The translations under genes and the position numbers were made by a program. DNA of 64,000 bases from contig JACAXG010000014.1 in NCBI GenBank assembly GCA_018881555.1, forward strand, positions 6,313,213 through 6,377,212, written 5' to 3'. Each line of letters opens with the position of its first letter. Positions within the stretch are counted from its first letter, which is position 1. Shown here in pieces: positions 14,056 through 28,200 of the stretch. The DNA is from Amblyornis subalaris. Its lineage: Eukaryota > Chordata > Aves > Passeriformes > Ptilonorhynchidae. The notes beneath the pieces are model-generated. The model made no database searches. It was not told the DNA's origin and saw only the letters and a program-made list of their open reading frames with translations.

Positions 14056-15492
14056 CTGGACATCTTGGTCCTACAATGGCTTATTCCGTATATTNACTGC
14101 CTTTGGAATATCTGACTTTGAAACCTTACTAACACAGTTTCAGCAGTTCTTCTATGAAATAAAGTAGCCCTGTTAGAAAGCACAATTCCAGCATAACCGT
14201 GTCCAGCAGGTATTGTTGGTTGCAGACTTTTTTCCCCAAAACGTGCACTTTGTCTTCAGAGAGAGCCAGTGCAGAGCCTTCAGCAAAACAACTTAAAATT
14301 GTGATTTCTGTGTCTATAATTAAGCCACAATTGGCACTTTAAGGGGCACATTCTACAGTGCATGCTGCTAAAGTAAATACTGCGTGCATGAAAAACTGCC
14401 ACATGAGTGCAATGAGCATCTATGCTTATTTGCCAAAGGAGCTCCTTGAGTTTGTATTTAATTCTAGTTCGTTATCAAGCATCTTAAAAGTCANGCAATT
14501 GCAAAGTCCCATAAATATATGTGACTATTTGAGTTTTCATTAATACAGTACTTAACACGCAAAACCAAATTAATTTATTTCCGCATGCAAAACCCAGAAT
14601 GGGTTGGAGAGACAGCGCACACTCACACAGGCTTGGAATTGAGCAAACTGTTACAAATTTACTGGAAAAACTGTATACTGGGCATATGTAATAGGCAATT
14701 TGTTAGCACATAATTGCTATTTCTAACCTAAACCAAGGCAAATCCATCCAAGAAGCATGTTCATATAAACACTGTATTTTATATATATGTATGTATGCAC
14801 AAACACTTTTAAATATTTCACACANAAGCACATTTTTGAAACATGAAAAACAAAGTGTGCTGGGGGCATAAAGAGCCCAGCTTCATTTCCCCTGAATACC
14901 AGGGGAGCTAAACACGTGCACCCACACTGTAACCAGCGCTCCCCCCAAGTTATCTTCTGCCAGGAAAAAGAACAGCAGCTGCACAGAGAGGAAGTTGGAA
15001 ATAAACTGTGACCATCTAGGGGGATGGAAAAAGAGNCAAGGACCTTCAACATGACTGTCTTCCCAAGCTTGAACAGCAGCCCTACCTTCAACCCATCCCA
15101 CCTTNCTAATATTCAAAGATACAACACTCACCATACACAGGACGTATTTTAATTGTATGGTGACATATTCAAATTATGTGGCTTCTAATCAAACATTTAC
15201 ATAGATAAAAATCAGAGTTGTTAAAAGNAATTCTCTTAAAAATTAAGGTTTATACCATATCCTGAGGTTAAAATTTAATTTGGTAGTGATGTTTATAGTG
15301 CTCCTAGAATTTTGAAATACCTGCAGAACTCCCCCCTTTAGCTAAATATCTGCTTAGTATAAAACTTCTTCCCACAATAAAACTCAATCTCCTAACATAA
15401 AAATATGAAAAAATANCATAAACATTCACAAATCAAAGTTNAAAAAAAAAAAGACCAAGACATGTATCTGAGCAATACTTGGCAGATTTCAA

Positions 15493-15592
15493 GAATATTC
15501 TAAGAAAAAAATACCTAACTGTGTTTATTTTGGACATCACTTTCTGTTTTTATGTCATGCCTTTAGTCTTTGCATTAGAGTAACCACAATCT
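15493..15592 (+). repeat. Local direct repeat, copy A
   Basis: This 100-bp segment matches 16577-16672 in the same orientation, roughly 80-85% by eye. Shared blocks include GAATATTCTA, GTGTTTATTTTGGA, and CTTTAGTCTTTGCATTAGAG. Similarity stops on both sides, so the repeat unit is about 100 bp and the copies are about 1.08 kb apart. It could be a local segmental duplication or two members of an old short interspersed family. I do not recognise the family. Confidence 0.85.
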
Positions 15593-16576
15593 CATGTAAT
15601 GACCACTTTGGAAGAAAAAAAGGATTAATTAAAGCATATAGTTGGANTATTAGCTGAAAGGCTGACATACACCACTGTTCCGTTTCCACTGCTCTTCAAA
15701 GAATCCTCTCAACTAAGCCTGCACAACCAGAGCATTTACTCTTTAAATAACCACCAAGAAAAGCAAGATCACTTTACATCTTGAAGTATCAGTGTACATT
15801 CTGGGGCTCCTTATACTTTAAGCAAATGGCAATAAAAGCCAAAGGTATTCTTATTTTGAAAGCATTTTCATAGGTTTAGAGACTGTGACTTGACATCTTC
15901 AAAATGTTCAACTATATACATATACAAGATGCACAATGCCACTCATTAAAAACCCACACTGTTTTACTGGTGCATATGCCTCTGTCTTTATACAGACTAT
16001 AGATTCAACGAGGTTATATCTAAATTTTGCAGTTCTTTCTGCTTAGCACCAGCAAAANATGCCCTATTCCATCCATCCAATACAACTGAAGCTCTTTGTT
16101 ATCTCACACTTGAGCTTGTGCCGGTCCTGGCAAAAGCAAGAACCACTTAAAATCCTTCTGAAAAGATGACTGGCTTTTGTCTTGCCACACCTCTTTGTAG
16201 TCCTTCACCAGCTTCACCTCCTGATGCCTCAAACATAACACACTTACCAGGCTCCTCTTTTATTAGCCAAGAAGGACCTTGCACTTTGCTTATCACTGAT
16301 TTGGTACGAGAGAGCAACTTCAGCTCCCTCCAAATGGCTAATGATGCACTTGATGTGTTTTCTGATGAGCATCAGCATGCTTTCTCACACAGTGCTCATT
16401 ATGAGAGCTGTTCCCAAATTCACAAGTCTCCTTTCAAAAGTCTCTCTTTCCATGTCAGCTCAAAAACTGTCTGTTCAATAGCTCCAGGTGAATTTTTCTT
16501 CCATGAATATATAATGGCTTTCTCAATTCACATAAACTTTTAGCATTACCATGTCCTGAGGCAAAGAATTCTGCAG

Positions 16577-16672
16577 GAATATTCTAGGAAAAAAATAACT
16601 GTGTTTATTTTGGATGTCACTTTTTAGTTTCATTTGATCCCTTTAGTCTTTGCATTAGAGCAACAGCAATCA
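16577..16672 (+). repeat. Local direct repeat, copy B
   Basis: This is the partner of copy A at 15493-15592. It differs by a 4-base deletion after the A run and about fifteen substitutions. The flanks are unrelated to those of copy A apart from a weak extension on the left side. The identity suggests a duplication that is old but not ancient. Neither copy has an open frame that spans it. Confidence 0.85.
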
Positions 16673-18019
16673 ATTCCTGATTACCTTCACCACAGTGCTC
16701 CCCAATTTACAAATCTCTCCCATCACCTCCCCCAGCTGTTAATGGGTTCCTGCCACTCCAACTGGAGGCTACTCGACTGTTTAATGAAACTCTTCCACTG
16801 CTGATTCTGACTGGGGGGATGACCCGACTTGTAAACCCAAGCAGACACTTCACTAAGTTTCTAGCAAGACACAAAAAGAAACCAGGTTGGTTTTTTTTCT
16901 CATTAGCAGGACAGGCTTCTGGAATCGTTCTACCTCAAGGACATTAGATGCTGAGTCCAGTGTACAAAGAGAGGTGTCAGCACTACTAATTTCTGCTGCC
17001 AGGGAAAGAGATGCTCCATGTCACCCAGACCATGGCAGCAGAAGGGAAAGGACAGCGAGGGATACTGAGGGCTGTCACGCCCTCCCCGGCTGCTGTGGTT
17101 ATTCCGTCTCCGCGCCTTGTCTCACGACCGTGAAAAGTGAATTGGATTTTCTCTCAAGGGCTGAACTTTACTGAGGATGACAAGAGAGCTGTGACGAACC
17201 AGAAACCTGCAGGGAAGCCACAGGCCTGGTTCCTGTGCACTTTGGCAGCAGCTCTAACCCAGCTCTTGTTAGAGCCTGATCTGCCTCTGGTCCAATTCCT
17301 TATTCTGCAACAGCAGGAAGAAAGTGATCAGTTCCTGCTTTGGGTAGCAGAAGGGAATGGCTGTGTAAGGAAGTTCAACACACATGCCTCCATTAATTTA
17401 CTAGATGAGTAACTCCCCCACGATACCCACAGCACAGCAGTAGTGTCCTAATAAATTCATATTTTTAAGTCAGGAAATGCATTTTTGGTACAGATTTGAA
17501 GCTGACTGAGACATAAATTAATGAGATTCTCTAGCAGCGGTTTTATTTCCTTTGAGCATGAACCGATAAGAACTTTGGTAAACACACTGAAAGGTTCTAT
17601 GGTTTCACTGCTTTATGGTTTAATAATTTTATATCCTTTTCTGAGATGTCTCGCATCTGTTTACAGAACTGCTGCCTACTGAGTCAGATATTTCCAGAGC
17701 CCCAGCCACACTAGACCACTGTTATTTTTCACTCTCCAAAAGAAGCAAGATAATCATTAACTATAGCAGCAGGGAAAATAAAATCCATGCTGCCTCACTA
17801 AGTTAACATTGCACATCCAATAAAAATAATCATTTTAAAAATTATAAAATCATTCAAACAATTTCATCTTTGACGTTTCCCATAGTTTCTCTTACTACAC
17901 TTAGCCATTTTTTCATGTTTCTCTTAACAAGGCTTGCATGAGATGACCTAGTTTATTTGCACTCCTCCCAAACTGTGAAGTAGAATGTGTTAACATAAAC
18001 CAAATGGTCCCAGTCATTT

Positions 18020-18610
18020 TGAAACAAGCTTCTCCTCTGCCAGCTACTCACCCTCTGCCACCTCTGTCTACTGCCTTGACACTTTCCAGCCATTTTTCCT
18101 CCCCGGCCTTTGCTGCCANCTCCTTTGTTCTCCAGTCTCGCCACCCCAAATGCTTGATACCTCCCCTGAGGGGTGACACTTTCTTCGCCCCCCCAGGCCA
18201 AGCCTTGCAGCCCCAAGCAGTCAGGTTCCCCCTTACAACTGATGGCTCCTCACCTCCAGTGTCACCAAACATCACCACNTGGGAACCAAGCTCCTGTGAT
18301 GCCCAGAGCTGCTGACCAGGCACAGGGCTCTGCCTGCTCTTTGCCTGGACACAGTTTGCTCCCCAGCCGTGCCTTCCACAGCCTGGCAGATTCCATGGGA
18401 TAAGGCCATTGCTTCCCATCACATGCCTGCAGAGAGTAATCGAGCACCCTGGCCATGGGAGAAAGCCCAGCCTGGGTTTAGTGCCAAAACGTGGAGGAGA
18501 GAGGTCAACATATCACCTATCCCACTGCTGAACCCGAGAGCGAGAACTTCATCTACCGATCCAGCGGAGGTGTCACTGCCATCCCTGGCATATGGTATTA
18601 CTCAGGTTAC
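18020..18610. other. GC-rich patch, no recognised gene
   Basis: The base composition shifts sharply to C-rich on the plus strand (for example 18040-18070 and 18160-18220) inside AT-rich surroundings. CpG density is modest, so it is not a clear CpG island. Overlapping frames of 60-124 codons exist on both strands and none is recognisable. A C-run followed by AG near 18190-18198 resembles a splice acceptor on the plus strand, but I find no matching donor or coding signal. Confidence 0.35.
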
Positions 18611-21600
18611 TATTTTCATCTTTGCTNAAGCAGTAGCTATGGTAAGGTAACAGCCCAAAAATTTCATAATATAACATGAGGGGCGAAAAAAAGAATTAAA
18701 AAAAAAAAGAAAAAAAACAAGTCACAGCAGCGAGAAAAAACGCCTTTAAAATGTTTGTACGGCTGTGGCTTTGTTCTGCTATTCAGAAAAAAAAAATAAC
18801 ACTAAACAACCTTGCAATAAGCTGCCTGAAGCAAGCTATTTTTGAGTTTCCTCTAGTTTAATGACTCCTCATTTCCTCACTCCAGAGGCATACCTGCAAG
18901 TGCCACAGGCCAGAGGAGCAAATAAGCACCTGTGATAGTCAGGAGGAGAAAATTCAGTGAACACTCACCCATTAAGTGCAAGCCTGAAGGACAGATTGTG
19001 AATTGNCAACAGGCGAACCAATGAGGAAATCATATGGAGATGTGAGTCTGCCACTCATATAAAATAACTTTCAGTTCTTTAAAATTACTTTAACTGCACA
19101 CTCCTGTGTTAGAAGTTCACACCCAGAAAACATCATGGAGTCTGTCTCTTTATTAAGCAAACTCTCTCTTACTTATCCTCAAGTTTAATGGAAGTCGTTT
19201 CAGCTGCTGTGAAATTCTAGAGGACAGCAGATAAATCCACAGGAGCTTAGAACCAGGGACTACCACCATGCTAAGAACACAAAGGAACTGTACCTAGTGC
19301 ACAGGACCCACGGTTGTGACTGNAAAACACACCTCACCCAGCACATTTATGAGTAACACATCAAACCCACAGCAGTAGATTGGTGCACCACAGTGGAACT
19401 GCCAGGACAAACTCCTACATGCCTTTTCCTGTCTGAAAGCTGAATGGCTAGAGAAGGGTGCTGGAGAAATGCATCTTATTCCAGGACTGACTACCAGAGG
19501 TGGTTTCCTCTCACACTTTGCATTGCAATAATTTGAAATTCTTATGACAGCAAGTACTGTTGCCTGTAGTGCAAGGGTTTGGGGGGGTGGTTTTGCTACA
19601 GATGTGAACCTTTACCCATTCCCTCTGCAATCACACCAAGGGCTCCAGCTAAACCAGGTCAGCTGCACGTGAAACACCACATCAAACCACCACACCAGAC
19701 AAAGGGATGAGCTGGTACAAAGTTTTGTTGCCAGACTGAATTTGCACAAAGAAGCCCAAAAGGAGCAGCTGTGATCTGGCACATGCCAGGTTTGATCAGA
19801 CGCCACTGCTCCTCCAAAGGCAGCACATCGGTCATGCCCTTGCTGATTTCCTGGAAACAAGGCAGTCGAGAAGCACAGTTACGAAAAGCACACTCATCCA
19901 TTAGCACNAAGATGGAGCTCTGGCCTAAGGCCAGTCTTGCCTGAGTTTTTATGTTTTTNGTTCAGGTAGCTTATCTAAGTCTCCCCATCAGACTGAAAAC
20001 AGGACAGAGAATGCAGATAGGATTGTCCTTTTCCATTTGGACATGCACTGAGGGCAACTGGCAGCATGAACTGTCGTGTAGAGATTTGGGGTTCTTAGAC
20101 ACCTGCCCTCTGAAACTGTACAGCTGACCACAGATGTTGCTCAGGACAATGGAAAAATACCAGAATCTCCCACTGCCACTCCAAGCTTATCATTTCCAGG
20201 AACACACAGCTCAATAAAAGGCCACAAAAAGTCATCGCCGATCAGGAACACATCCAACCACAAATCCCACACCTGCCCCAAATCCACAGGCTGCTGCACA
20301 AGACAGCCCAGAACCAGACAGCACAAGCAAGGAGAACTAGTTCAGTCCCCTCCACATAAACACATGACTTTGTGTGCTGGACTGAACAGCTCAAAGATTC
20401 AGAGTCTCTCCACATTACCACACTTCTCCACCTGCTACTCTTTTCTTAATCCATTGGGTAAGCTGGCACACAACCCNCCCTAAGCCATAACTGAAAATTA
20501 TAATTAACAGGATGACGACACAAGAATTAATACTGATTAAGACCTCCTGTGTTCTTGCTTGCTGAGAAAAGAAGGTAAATTCCATTCTGAATTTTCCTCA
20601 AATAACTGCAGCCACTCAGCACGGCCTCCTGAGATTTTTGCTTCCACTAGTGCTATAAAAAAACAAATTTCCTAAATGAAATAATAAAATAAAGGAATAC
20701 CCTAATGAACAGGAGGCCAAACTTCCATGGCAGCTATTCAGGATAACACAAAATCACATTGCAGGCCCTGAATCTGCACCGATTTCCATGCATCTTGTTT
20801 CCCACTTTTTAGGGGAAGGCCACCAAAACTCACTTTGTACCAAAGTATAACTGACCATGGGTTCTCTGAAGGATCACAGGTGTGACATGTCTAGGTCTAA
20901 AACCAGACAGATAAATGACAAATAGGCTATGATGGCTATATGTGTCAAATACAAAGCACCAGAAATGCTCTCCCACCAGCATACACATATTTTAATCTTC
21001 AATATATTGAAGCCTGGTACTGCAGCTGTCAATACTACGTTTAACTGGGTGGAGGCTCCTGTTGAATAATGCATTAGCTCCCAAACAGGATTACGTTTTT
21101 TTGCCTTAAAATGTGACCATTTTGTCCAGCTCGACAAGGACGAGGACCATGAGAACATATCCAAAATATAAACAAAAATTGCCACCCCAACTTACTGTCT
21201 CCAGAACATAATCCAGAAATAGATTTCTCTACAAAAGCAACTTTGTCTTACAGATCGGCTGCCCATTTGTCAGAGTTTTAGACAATCTTACACTGCCTCT
21301 GATGGGGAACATCACACTTTAAAAAGAATCCACTACTCCACGCCTAAATGTGGCACTAGAGTGTAGCCTGTATACCCATGCTACCCAGTGTCAATTAGAA
21401 ATTAATGTGGTGAATTAATTTAAGCAAATTTTCCTGTAGNTCACAACAGTTTTCAATGAAACTATTAAATGTTCTTCTCAGCTGANTTCACTGTGAGCAA
21501 ACAGTGCTGAGAATTTAACTTTCCCTTCCCACTTTGAAAACTGTTACTTAAGTAACCATCCTAGACCACTCATTCCAACTAAACCCCCCCTCTGAAACTG

Positions 21601-24275
21601 GCTAAAAAAACCCGAACCAGACACACCCACCGCAATCCAAAAGGACAAAAACTAGCTTCCTTCAATTGTGGTGGAGAGATAAGGTACCACTTAGANAACA
21701 CTCAAATACAATTTATTTTAATGAAAGCAAAACGCTTCACATACCCTCCAGCAATAACCCCCAAAAGATCAATCTTCACAGCCTTTCCTTCAGTAGTTTC
21801 TTGCTCCAGGGCTGTTCCCAAAGCCAATTCAATTCTTCCCATGAGCTGTCTTCCCTTCAATGACACGTTTCCCTCCCCATGCTCAAAACATACGCCAGTC
21901 GTATTTCTGTCAGTCCCTGCCTGACCTGCTGACGGAACATCAGAAACCGTCTCTTATCAGATCTGTCCACAAGCCACCCAAACCATCGCAAGATTTTCTC
22001 CCAGTAAAGGCTGGGATCAAAGCCAACCTCATTGTCAGCATGAACCGGGACACGAAGGAAGGCCACGCAAGACGGAAAGTCTCAAAGTGGAGCACAGCTC
22101 ACCATCACAAGCCATAAATGAAAACAGAAGTCCTCCCTCCTCTGGGAGCCACTTATTTTCATAAGACATGAAGTCTGATTTTAAATGGTTCTGAGTCACA
22201 GTCAGATCCACACTTCAATGNATGCAAGATGATTAATATCAGTTGAGAACAAGGCATTATTTTGAGCTTCAGAAAACAGTGATGCGAGGAAACTAGACCT
22301 GGAAAGTCCCAAGAACGGGATAGATCTGGTTATAGTTTAATTTCTTGCCTACAACCAGGGTCCTAAAGAGCCTTCCTTATCCTCTGTGTATCAAAATCGC
22401 AGTAAGAGTTTGCTGTGTAGCTCAAACCCCACCCNAACACTGATCTGGGCATCCTCCTCACTGAGAACGACAACTGGAGCTGCAGCCCTGACAGTCCACC
22501 AGTTTCTGACCCCAGCAGGGTTACGGATTTAAATCCTCTGACGCCTTAAATCCAGGGAGCAGTGAGATCAGTACTGTCTCGGTGTTCCTGAAATTTTCAC
22601 TGTGGCATCACTAGAAGGACAACCCAGATCACATTTCTAGTGCAAAGGGTCGCTCTGGTTGACCCGAATTGCCACTAAATTTCACACGGAACAGCCCAAG
22701 ACCAGGACAGAGGCAAAAGGCAGCTGAAAAACACCATTACGAGGATTTCACTTAGGGAGACTGATGGGAGTCCAGGAATTTTAATTGCCCCACACATTAT
22801 ATTTCCAGATTATTTAAATAGTTATTTGCACATAATTTATTTCAATTATTTTCATGCCTTTCATAGGAGTCAGAGCGTTCNATTAAAAGGTAAAATAAAT
22901 ACTATTTCACACAGAGAAGTTTTATAGGAACCTCTCAGTGAATTAATTTTAAGCCAATATAATGAACCACAAAATAAAAATTGCCCCATAAATAATGAAT
23001 GAAGTCCCTCAGACCTCCCATGCCACCCCACTCCAGTAATCATACTGGTTCACTAAATGCTACAGTAATTTCCATCATTCAAATTAAACAGAATGCAACC
23101 ATTTTATCCACACACAGGAGTGTCCACAGAACATGAAAGCAGACATCCAACCTGCAGTCAAAGTCACCGAGTCTTCAGGTCTGTTTTGACAATATTCAAA
23201 ATGTTATAATTTTTCTATTTCAAAATACGCATTGAAAAAATGTATTTTAAAAAAATTGTTCAAGCTAGAATGATTCAGGGAGCAAAAAAAAAAAAAAAAT
23301 TCTTGCCCTGCTCCTCCTGAGCTGTTCACAATTGATTCTTGTTATAAAATTTCTCATAATAACCTTGAAGAAAATCATCATACTAACAGTAGGGTCAGAA
23401 TGTAGAAATTGGTGGATGCTCCACAGAGAATCTGGTTTGGTGTCAGATTTGGATAAAGCTCAATGGGTTTGTGGAACTGGNTGCTAAACTGGAAATGTAT
23501 GAAAAATGGGTTTTCAATAAGGAAAGCCAGCACTGGAGGGGGAAGGGACAGGTCTTGAGGTAACATTACTACCATCAAAACCGATTTTGCTCAGGCAATA
23601 AGGAGATGTTTGAGTGGAANACGGCACAGCATTATTTTATGGTTTTTTGCTAAACAAACAAAAAAATCNTCAATACAAATTCATGAGATAAGAGATAGGC
23701 AGTGGTCAACAGAAGAACTTGCAAATCTCACTAGGTAAATACAGCTGAAAAGCATCCAGCAGTCTACCTTAGGGTATTAAAAAAAAACCCAAAACCAAAC
23801 AACAAAATAAAACACAAGAACTCTATTAAACCAGTCTGAAATACACCTGATGCAATTTCTATGTTTCTCCTTATTTCAACTTTGTTACTATAAAGAGAAA
23901 TACTGGCAGATTTTTGTCGAACTACACTTTGTGGAACTTGCACCATAGATTTTATTCTTGCTCCAATAGGTAAAACCAGTGATCCTGCAAGAACNCACAC
24001 TTGGTCACACAGGAGACACAATTACCTTGTTTATGCCACTAGTGACCAATTTTGAGAGATTTCTGTCTATGCTTTCCAGTGAAAACAGATTCAAATACAT
24101 TCTTCAATGTAATGCGATTTTGTTTGCTCATGTTTAACAGGCAATAAATTACTTATTTACTTTTGGATTTAAATCTAGACTATGACTCTGTTCCTTAGCA
24201 GCTTAAAACTACACAACACAAAAGGAGTGTTCTTTTTCTCATTTTCAGAATTTTATTGAGACACATTCACTGTTT

Positions 24276-24306
24276 AAAAAAAAAAAACAAACAAACAAAC
24301 AAAAAG
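24276..24306. repeat. A-run and (AAAC)n microsatellite
   Basis: An A run passes into four tandem AAAC units and ends in an A run. This type of tract is common as the decayed poly-A tail of a retroelement, but no element body is recognisable next to it. Confidence 0.85.
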
Positions 24307-25242
24307 GCCACCAAAAAACCCAACTCCCACTCTATCATATGCATTAATGATCTTTCAAGGCTAAATACTTCAGGTGTGTGAGGCAGAGATGTAAAAACCT
24401 AGAATTTGGGAATCCCCCTATAATCATCTCAACAACACAGGGAGCTCCCCACTGCTGGGATAACTCTCCCTCTGCAGATGCAGCTCTCACTTCCACCAGT
24501 CCAGTACACACTCACCACCTAAATAAAAGTGTAATTCATGGCCTGATTCAAGAATTTCCCTAGTTATATCTGGTCTGTCCTGCCCTTTCAACGAGCACAC
24601 GGAGATAAAAATCGTAAAACATTGACTATTGTTATACAGCTACCTCCTTGTGAAAATATATTTTCAAAGGTCTCACATCATTCCATTGCCACTGTTCATC
24701 TCACCTGCCTTGCTCCCAGCCCTCACTCCACCGCNTTCCTGCCTAGCTCCGAGATTTATTAACTTGAGTAAACGCGATTTCAGTGTTTCCACTACAGCAA
24801 TGCTCAGCAGATGTCTCACATCTCTATTTATACAACTCTAGAACTGGTAATAAACATGATTTTCCTATTGCCACACTACATTTTTTAATGAGACATCATT
24901 CCTCGTCTCTGTTTACCAAGAATTACGTTGGCCACAACGAAGCCCTTATCCCACACTATTGCAGCACATCACAAGGGTTTGGAAGGCTGAGTGGAAACTC
25001 NTCGCTGTAGATGAAGGAATCCTTAATGGCTCAGGATTGGCATTCTCCTCCCTGTGCCTGTGGACAGCAAGGATACCCAGAGGCGTGCAGGAAGGTGTCT
25101 GAGGGGAGGGAGATGCCTGGGAAGGCACAGGGCGTAAGCACTCAGATTTTCAGAGCTTATTTCCATCCAGATCCCAGCCACAGTGACTTTCACAGGGCTG
25201 TGCCAAAGACNTTTGTCCAAGGCCGAGCCTGTGGTTCCTAGA

Positions 25243-25250
25243 TGACGTCA
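25243..25250. promoter_or_regulatory. Consensus CRE palindrome TGACGTCA
   Basis: This is an exact match to the cAMP response element bound by CREB/ATF factors. It is palindromic and keeps its CpG in an otherwise CpG-poor region. The match is seen in sequence; binding is inference, and a single 8-mer can arise by chance. Confidence 0.4.
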
Positions 25251-28200
25251 GATGTCTGGGCAGCCAGCCAGCTTCCTATGGAAGTGATTTCAATATTGCT
25301 GAAGTTCAATCTAATTGTATTTATCATATGATTACTTATGTAAGGAGCCAGCAGCTTGTATAGGTAACCTGTATTTTCTTGAATCTAATAAAATACAATA
25401 CATTTTGAAAATACAAAGAAAGAGATAGATTGAGCTAACCAGAAATCATATTAAAGTTTCATGCCTTCCTTTAAAGCCACTTACTCCAGAAAGGAACAGA
25501 TGTTAGCCAAGACAAATTCCACCCCTGCTCAGCTGGGACTTGGAAAGCCTGATGCAAAAGCACAGCATTTTCTCACCTACAAATTTACAATTGTTCNATA
25601 CCTATAATTAGACCCTAAACACAGTCTTGCCCCTTCTACTTACTCATGCTTCATAGGAGGTTCTCACTGCCCCAAGGCTTTGCACAAANTTTGTTCATTT
25701 ATTCCCTTTGTGACCTTTCTCTTACATTTTTTCTGTAACACACAAAAATCTTCATCCAACCAACCAAAAAGCCAAACAAATTTGAAGACAGTTATGCCAC
25801 AGGTTACTGAAATGACCATTCCTCCTGAAGGACAATGTAACATCAATACTTCCAGAGCACTGATGGATCCCAGTCCCACAGGCACCAGGCAGTGCCACGT
25901 CAGGTGAGGTGGCCGTGTCCTGTAACACACTCGTGATCCTAAACCAGTTGATTGTTAACAGACAGAACGAGGAAGCTGGTGAAGTTCCCACCACATTAAA
26001 GCAGGGCACTGAACTCTCAGGCATTCACAGACTCTGTGCTCCGAAGAGGAGAGCAAGAAACAGAATTAATGCAACTTCTCCCGTTCCTGGTCTCCTCTTC
26101 CAGTCCTCAAGAAGGAAAGATGCATTTACAACACCCCAGTTCAGATTTCAGATTTTGGCAGGGTGTTTCCAAGGCCTTTGCTGTCCTTTCTGATCATCCC
26201 TCTCTCCTAAATAACAGCTCAGAAGTTCAGTGACAAATAACAACAGGACAGCAGAAAAGGCTCTGTCCACTGCGTGTCTCAAGGACTGTACTAACCATGA
26301 GCANATTCCCTTTCTGTTTGCCGCAAATCTCACAACTTTTCCATGGAAATCTCCAATTTGTTTCCGTAAATTAAATTTGGATCGTTCTCTAAAAATGTAA
26401 ATAGGAAACACAATATTAAAAAAAAAAAAACACAAACACACAAAACAACTTTCCCTCTGTGGCATTTTCTTGCACAGGGTGTATTTGCAGCAGTATTAAT
26501 CACTCATTGCTATGAAGTGTATTGTGCAAAGTGCTTGAAAGCATTCTGAAATTTTGGAGAAAAATGTTTATTAAAAATATTTTGTCATAATTTGTTAGGT
26601 ATGTCACAAATGTTAGGTAACATTAATCTATTTTATTTCAAAGCTTATTCTGCTATCCTTACACTTTTGCCTGCATACCAATTAATGCTATTTTGTCATT
26701 TATCGCTTTTTAATATTACACACCTCTCCACAGTAAGTGGCTCACCAGCCTGAACAGTCTATTAGGAATGCAAAAACTAAGGCTGCCTATGTCAGATTTA
26801 TGTTTTACAGAATAGTCTTACCAACACAAAAAAAACCAATACAACAAAACAAACTCAAAACAAAACCATACCAAAAATATCCCCCACTGATACAAAGATC
26901 ATGTCTTTGCCAAGCTTCAAGCACANGTTCTCAAACAGGAAATAAAGCTTTTCAAGAAAAATTTTTAATAGGTAAAAAAAAAAAACCCTGTCTAGTTTTT
27001 CTTGTTGCTGTTATCGCAAAAGCTGACCCATNCCACCCTATTTGGCAAGAAAAGGGAGCCTACGCAATACAAACCTTATCTCGAAATGTTTTGGCCTACT
27101 TAGAAGAAAATAAATGTGATCCAATTTCCCAAGCTTAGTTGTTTTTACAAAGCTTTTCCCCACTGCAACCACATTTCCACTGGGATCATAACCAGAAGTG
27201 ATCACATAAACAACTGAGTTTCTGCGAGGGCCACAACCCCACTTGCAGTTTCCTTCGTCCATCCTAAGCCACCACCTCTGTGATGNAGGCAGAGGGATAG
27301 ACGAACATGCATGCACGAACAAAAAGTATTTTCAAGTTTTGTCAAGGATTTTGTCAAGATTAGGCCCAAAACAAAGTCCCAGACCAAAGCAACCTCAAAA
27401 AAAAAACTACTCAAGATCTACAATTCCAGGCTGGCTTTTACCCATGGAAAATACAAAGCGTGACAAGCCCTGTTTTGGAAAATTCCAACACAAATCACTA
27501 TCTCTGGTTGTTGCAGTTTTTTTGGTGTTGCCAATGCTCATGCATGGAGCAGCTCACACTTATATTTATTATGTGCCTCCTCTGGTAAATTAGTGTAATT
27601 TTTATGTAGAGGAACCATCTTTTCTAATGAGTATTAATAAATNGGGATGCACAGCATTCCACAGGACAGCAATAGGATAGCAGATCCAAATANAGCTCTT
27701 TTAAAACATTTTTGGCTAAATAAGAAGTCAAGAAAAACACACCATGGACGTAACCTAGAAATCCTGAACCACCTCACAATAGGCACACAAAGGACACTTC
27801 AGGGGTAAACACAGAACGGCAAGCATTTCAAAAATTGTNCAGTTTGGTTTATAATTGATTTTGTTAAATCACATTCTGCTTTTGACTTCATATATTTTGG
27901 GGGGTTGGGGTGGGGGGGAAGTCATTTTTAGCAATTTATAACCACACAGCCACACTCTTTTTAAGAGCAGGCCCAAGGCTGTGTGCACAGAGATCTAACT
28001 CTGCTTTCTCCACACATACATTATGCAATGCAATGTGATAAATATGTAACCATGGAGGCACACACTGTATTGCAAACAGGACACAGAGCTCCTCGGTGAC
28101 CCAGGAGAAGGCAGGCTACACCACGTGCTAGCTGTGATTCCCTCCCCCCATTTCTTTTTCATAATGGTCCAGCACTTGTTCTGCAGCCTTTTTATACCAT

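Noticed and set aside
19659..19907. Minus-strand frame preceded by an acceptor-like CTTGTTTCCAG
   Set aside because: The acceptor is good and the translation is not low complexity, but I see no matching donor and do not recognise the peptide. It stays below the level needed to call an exon.
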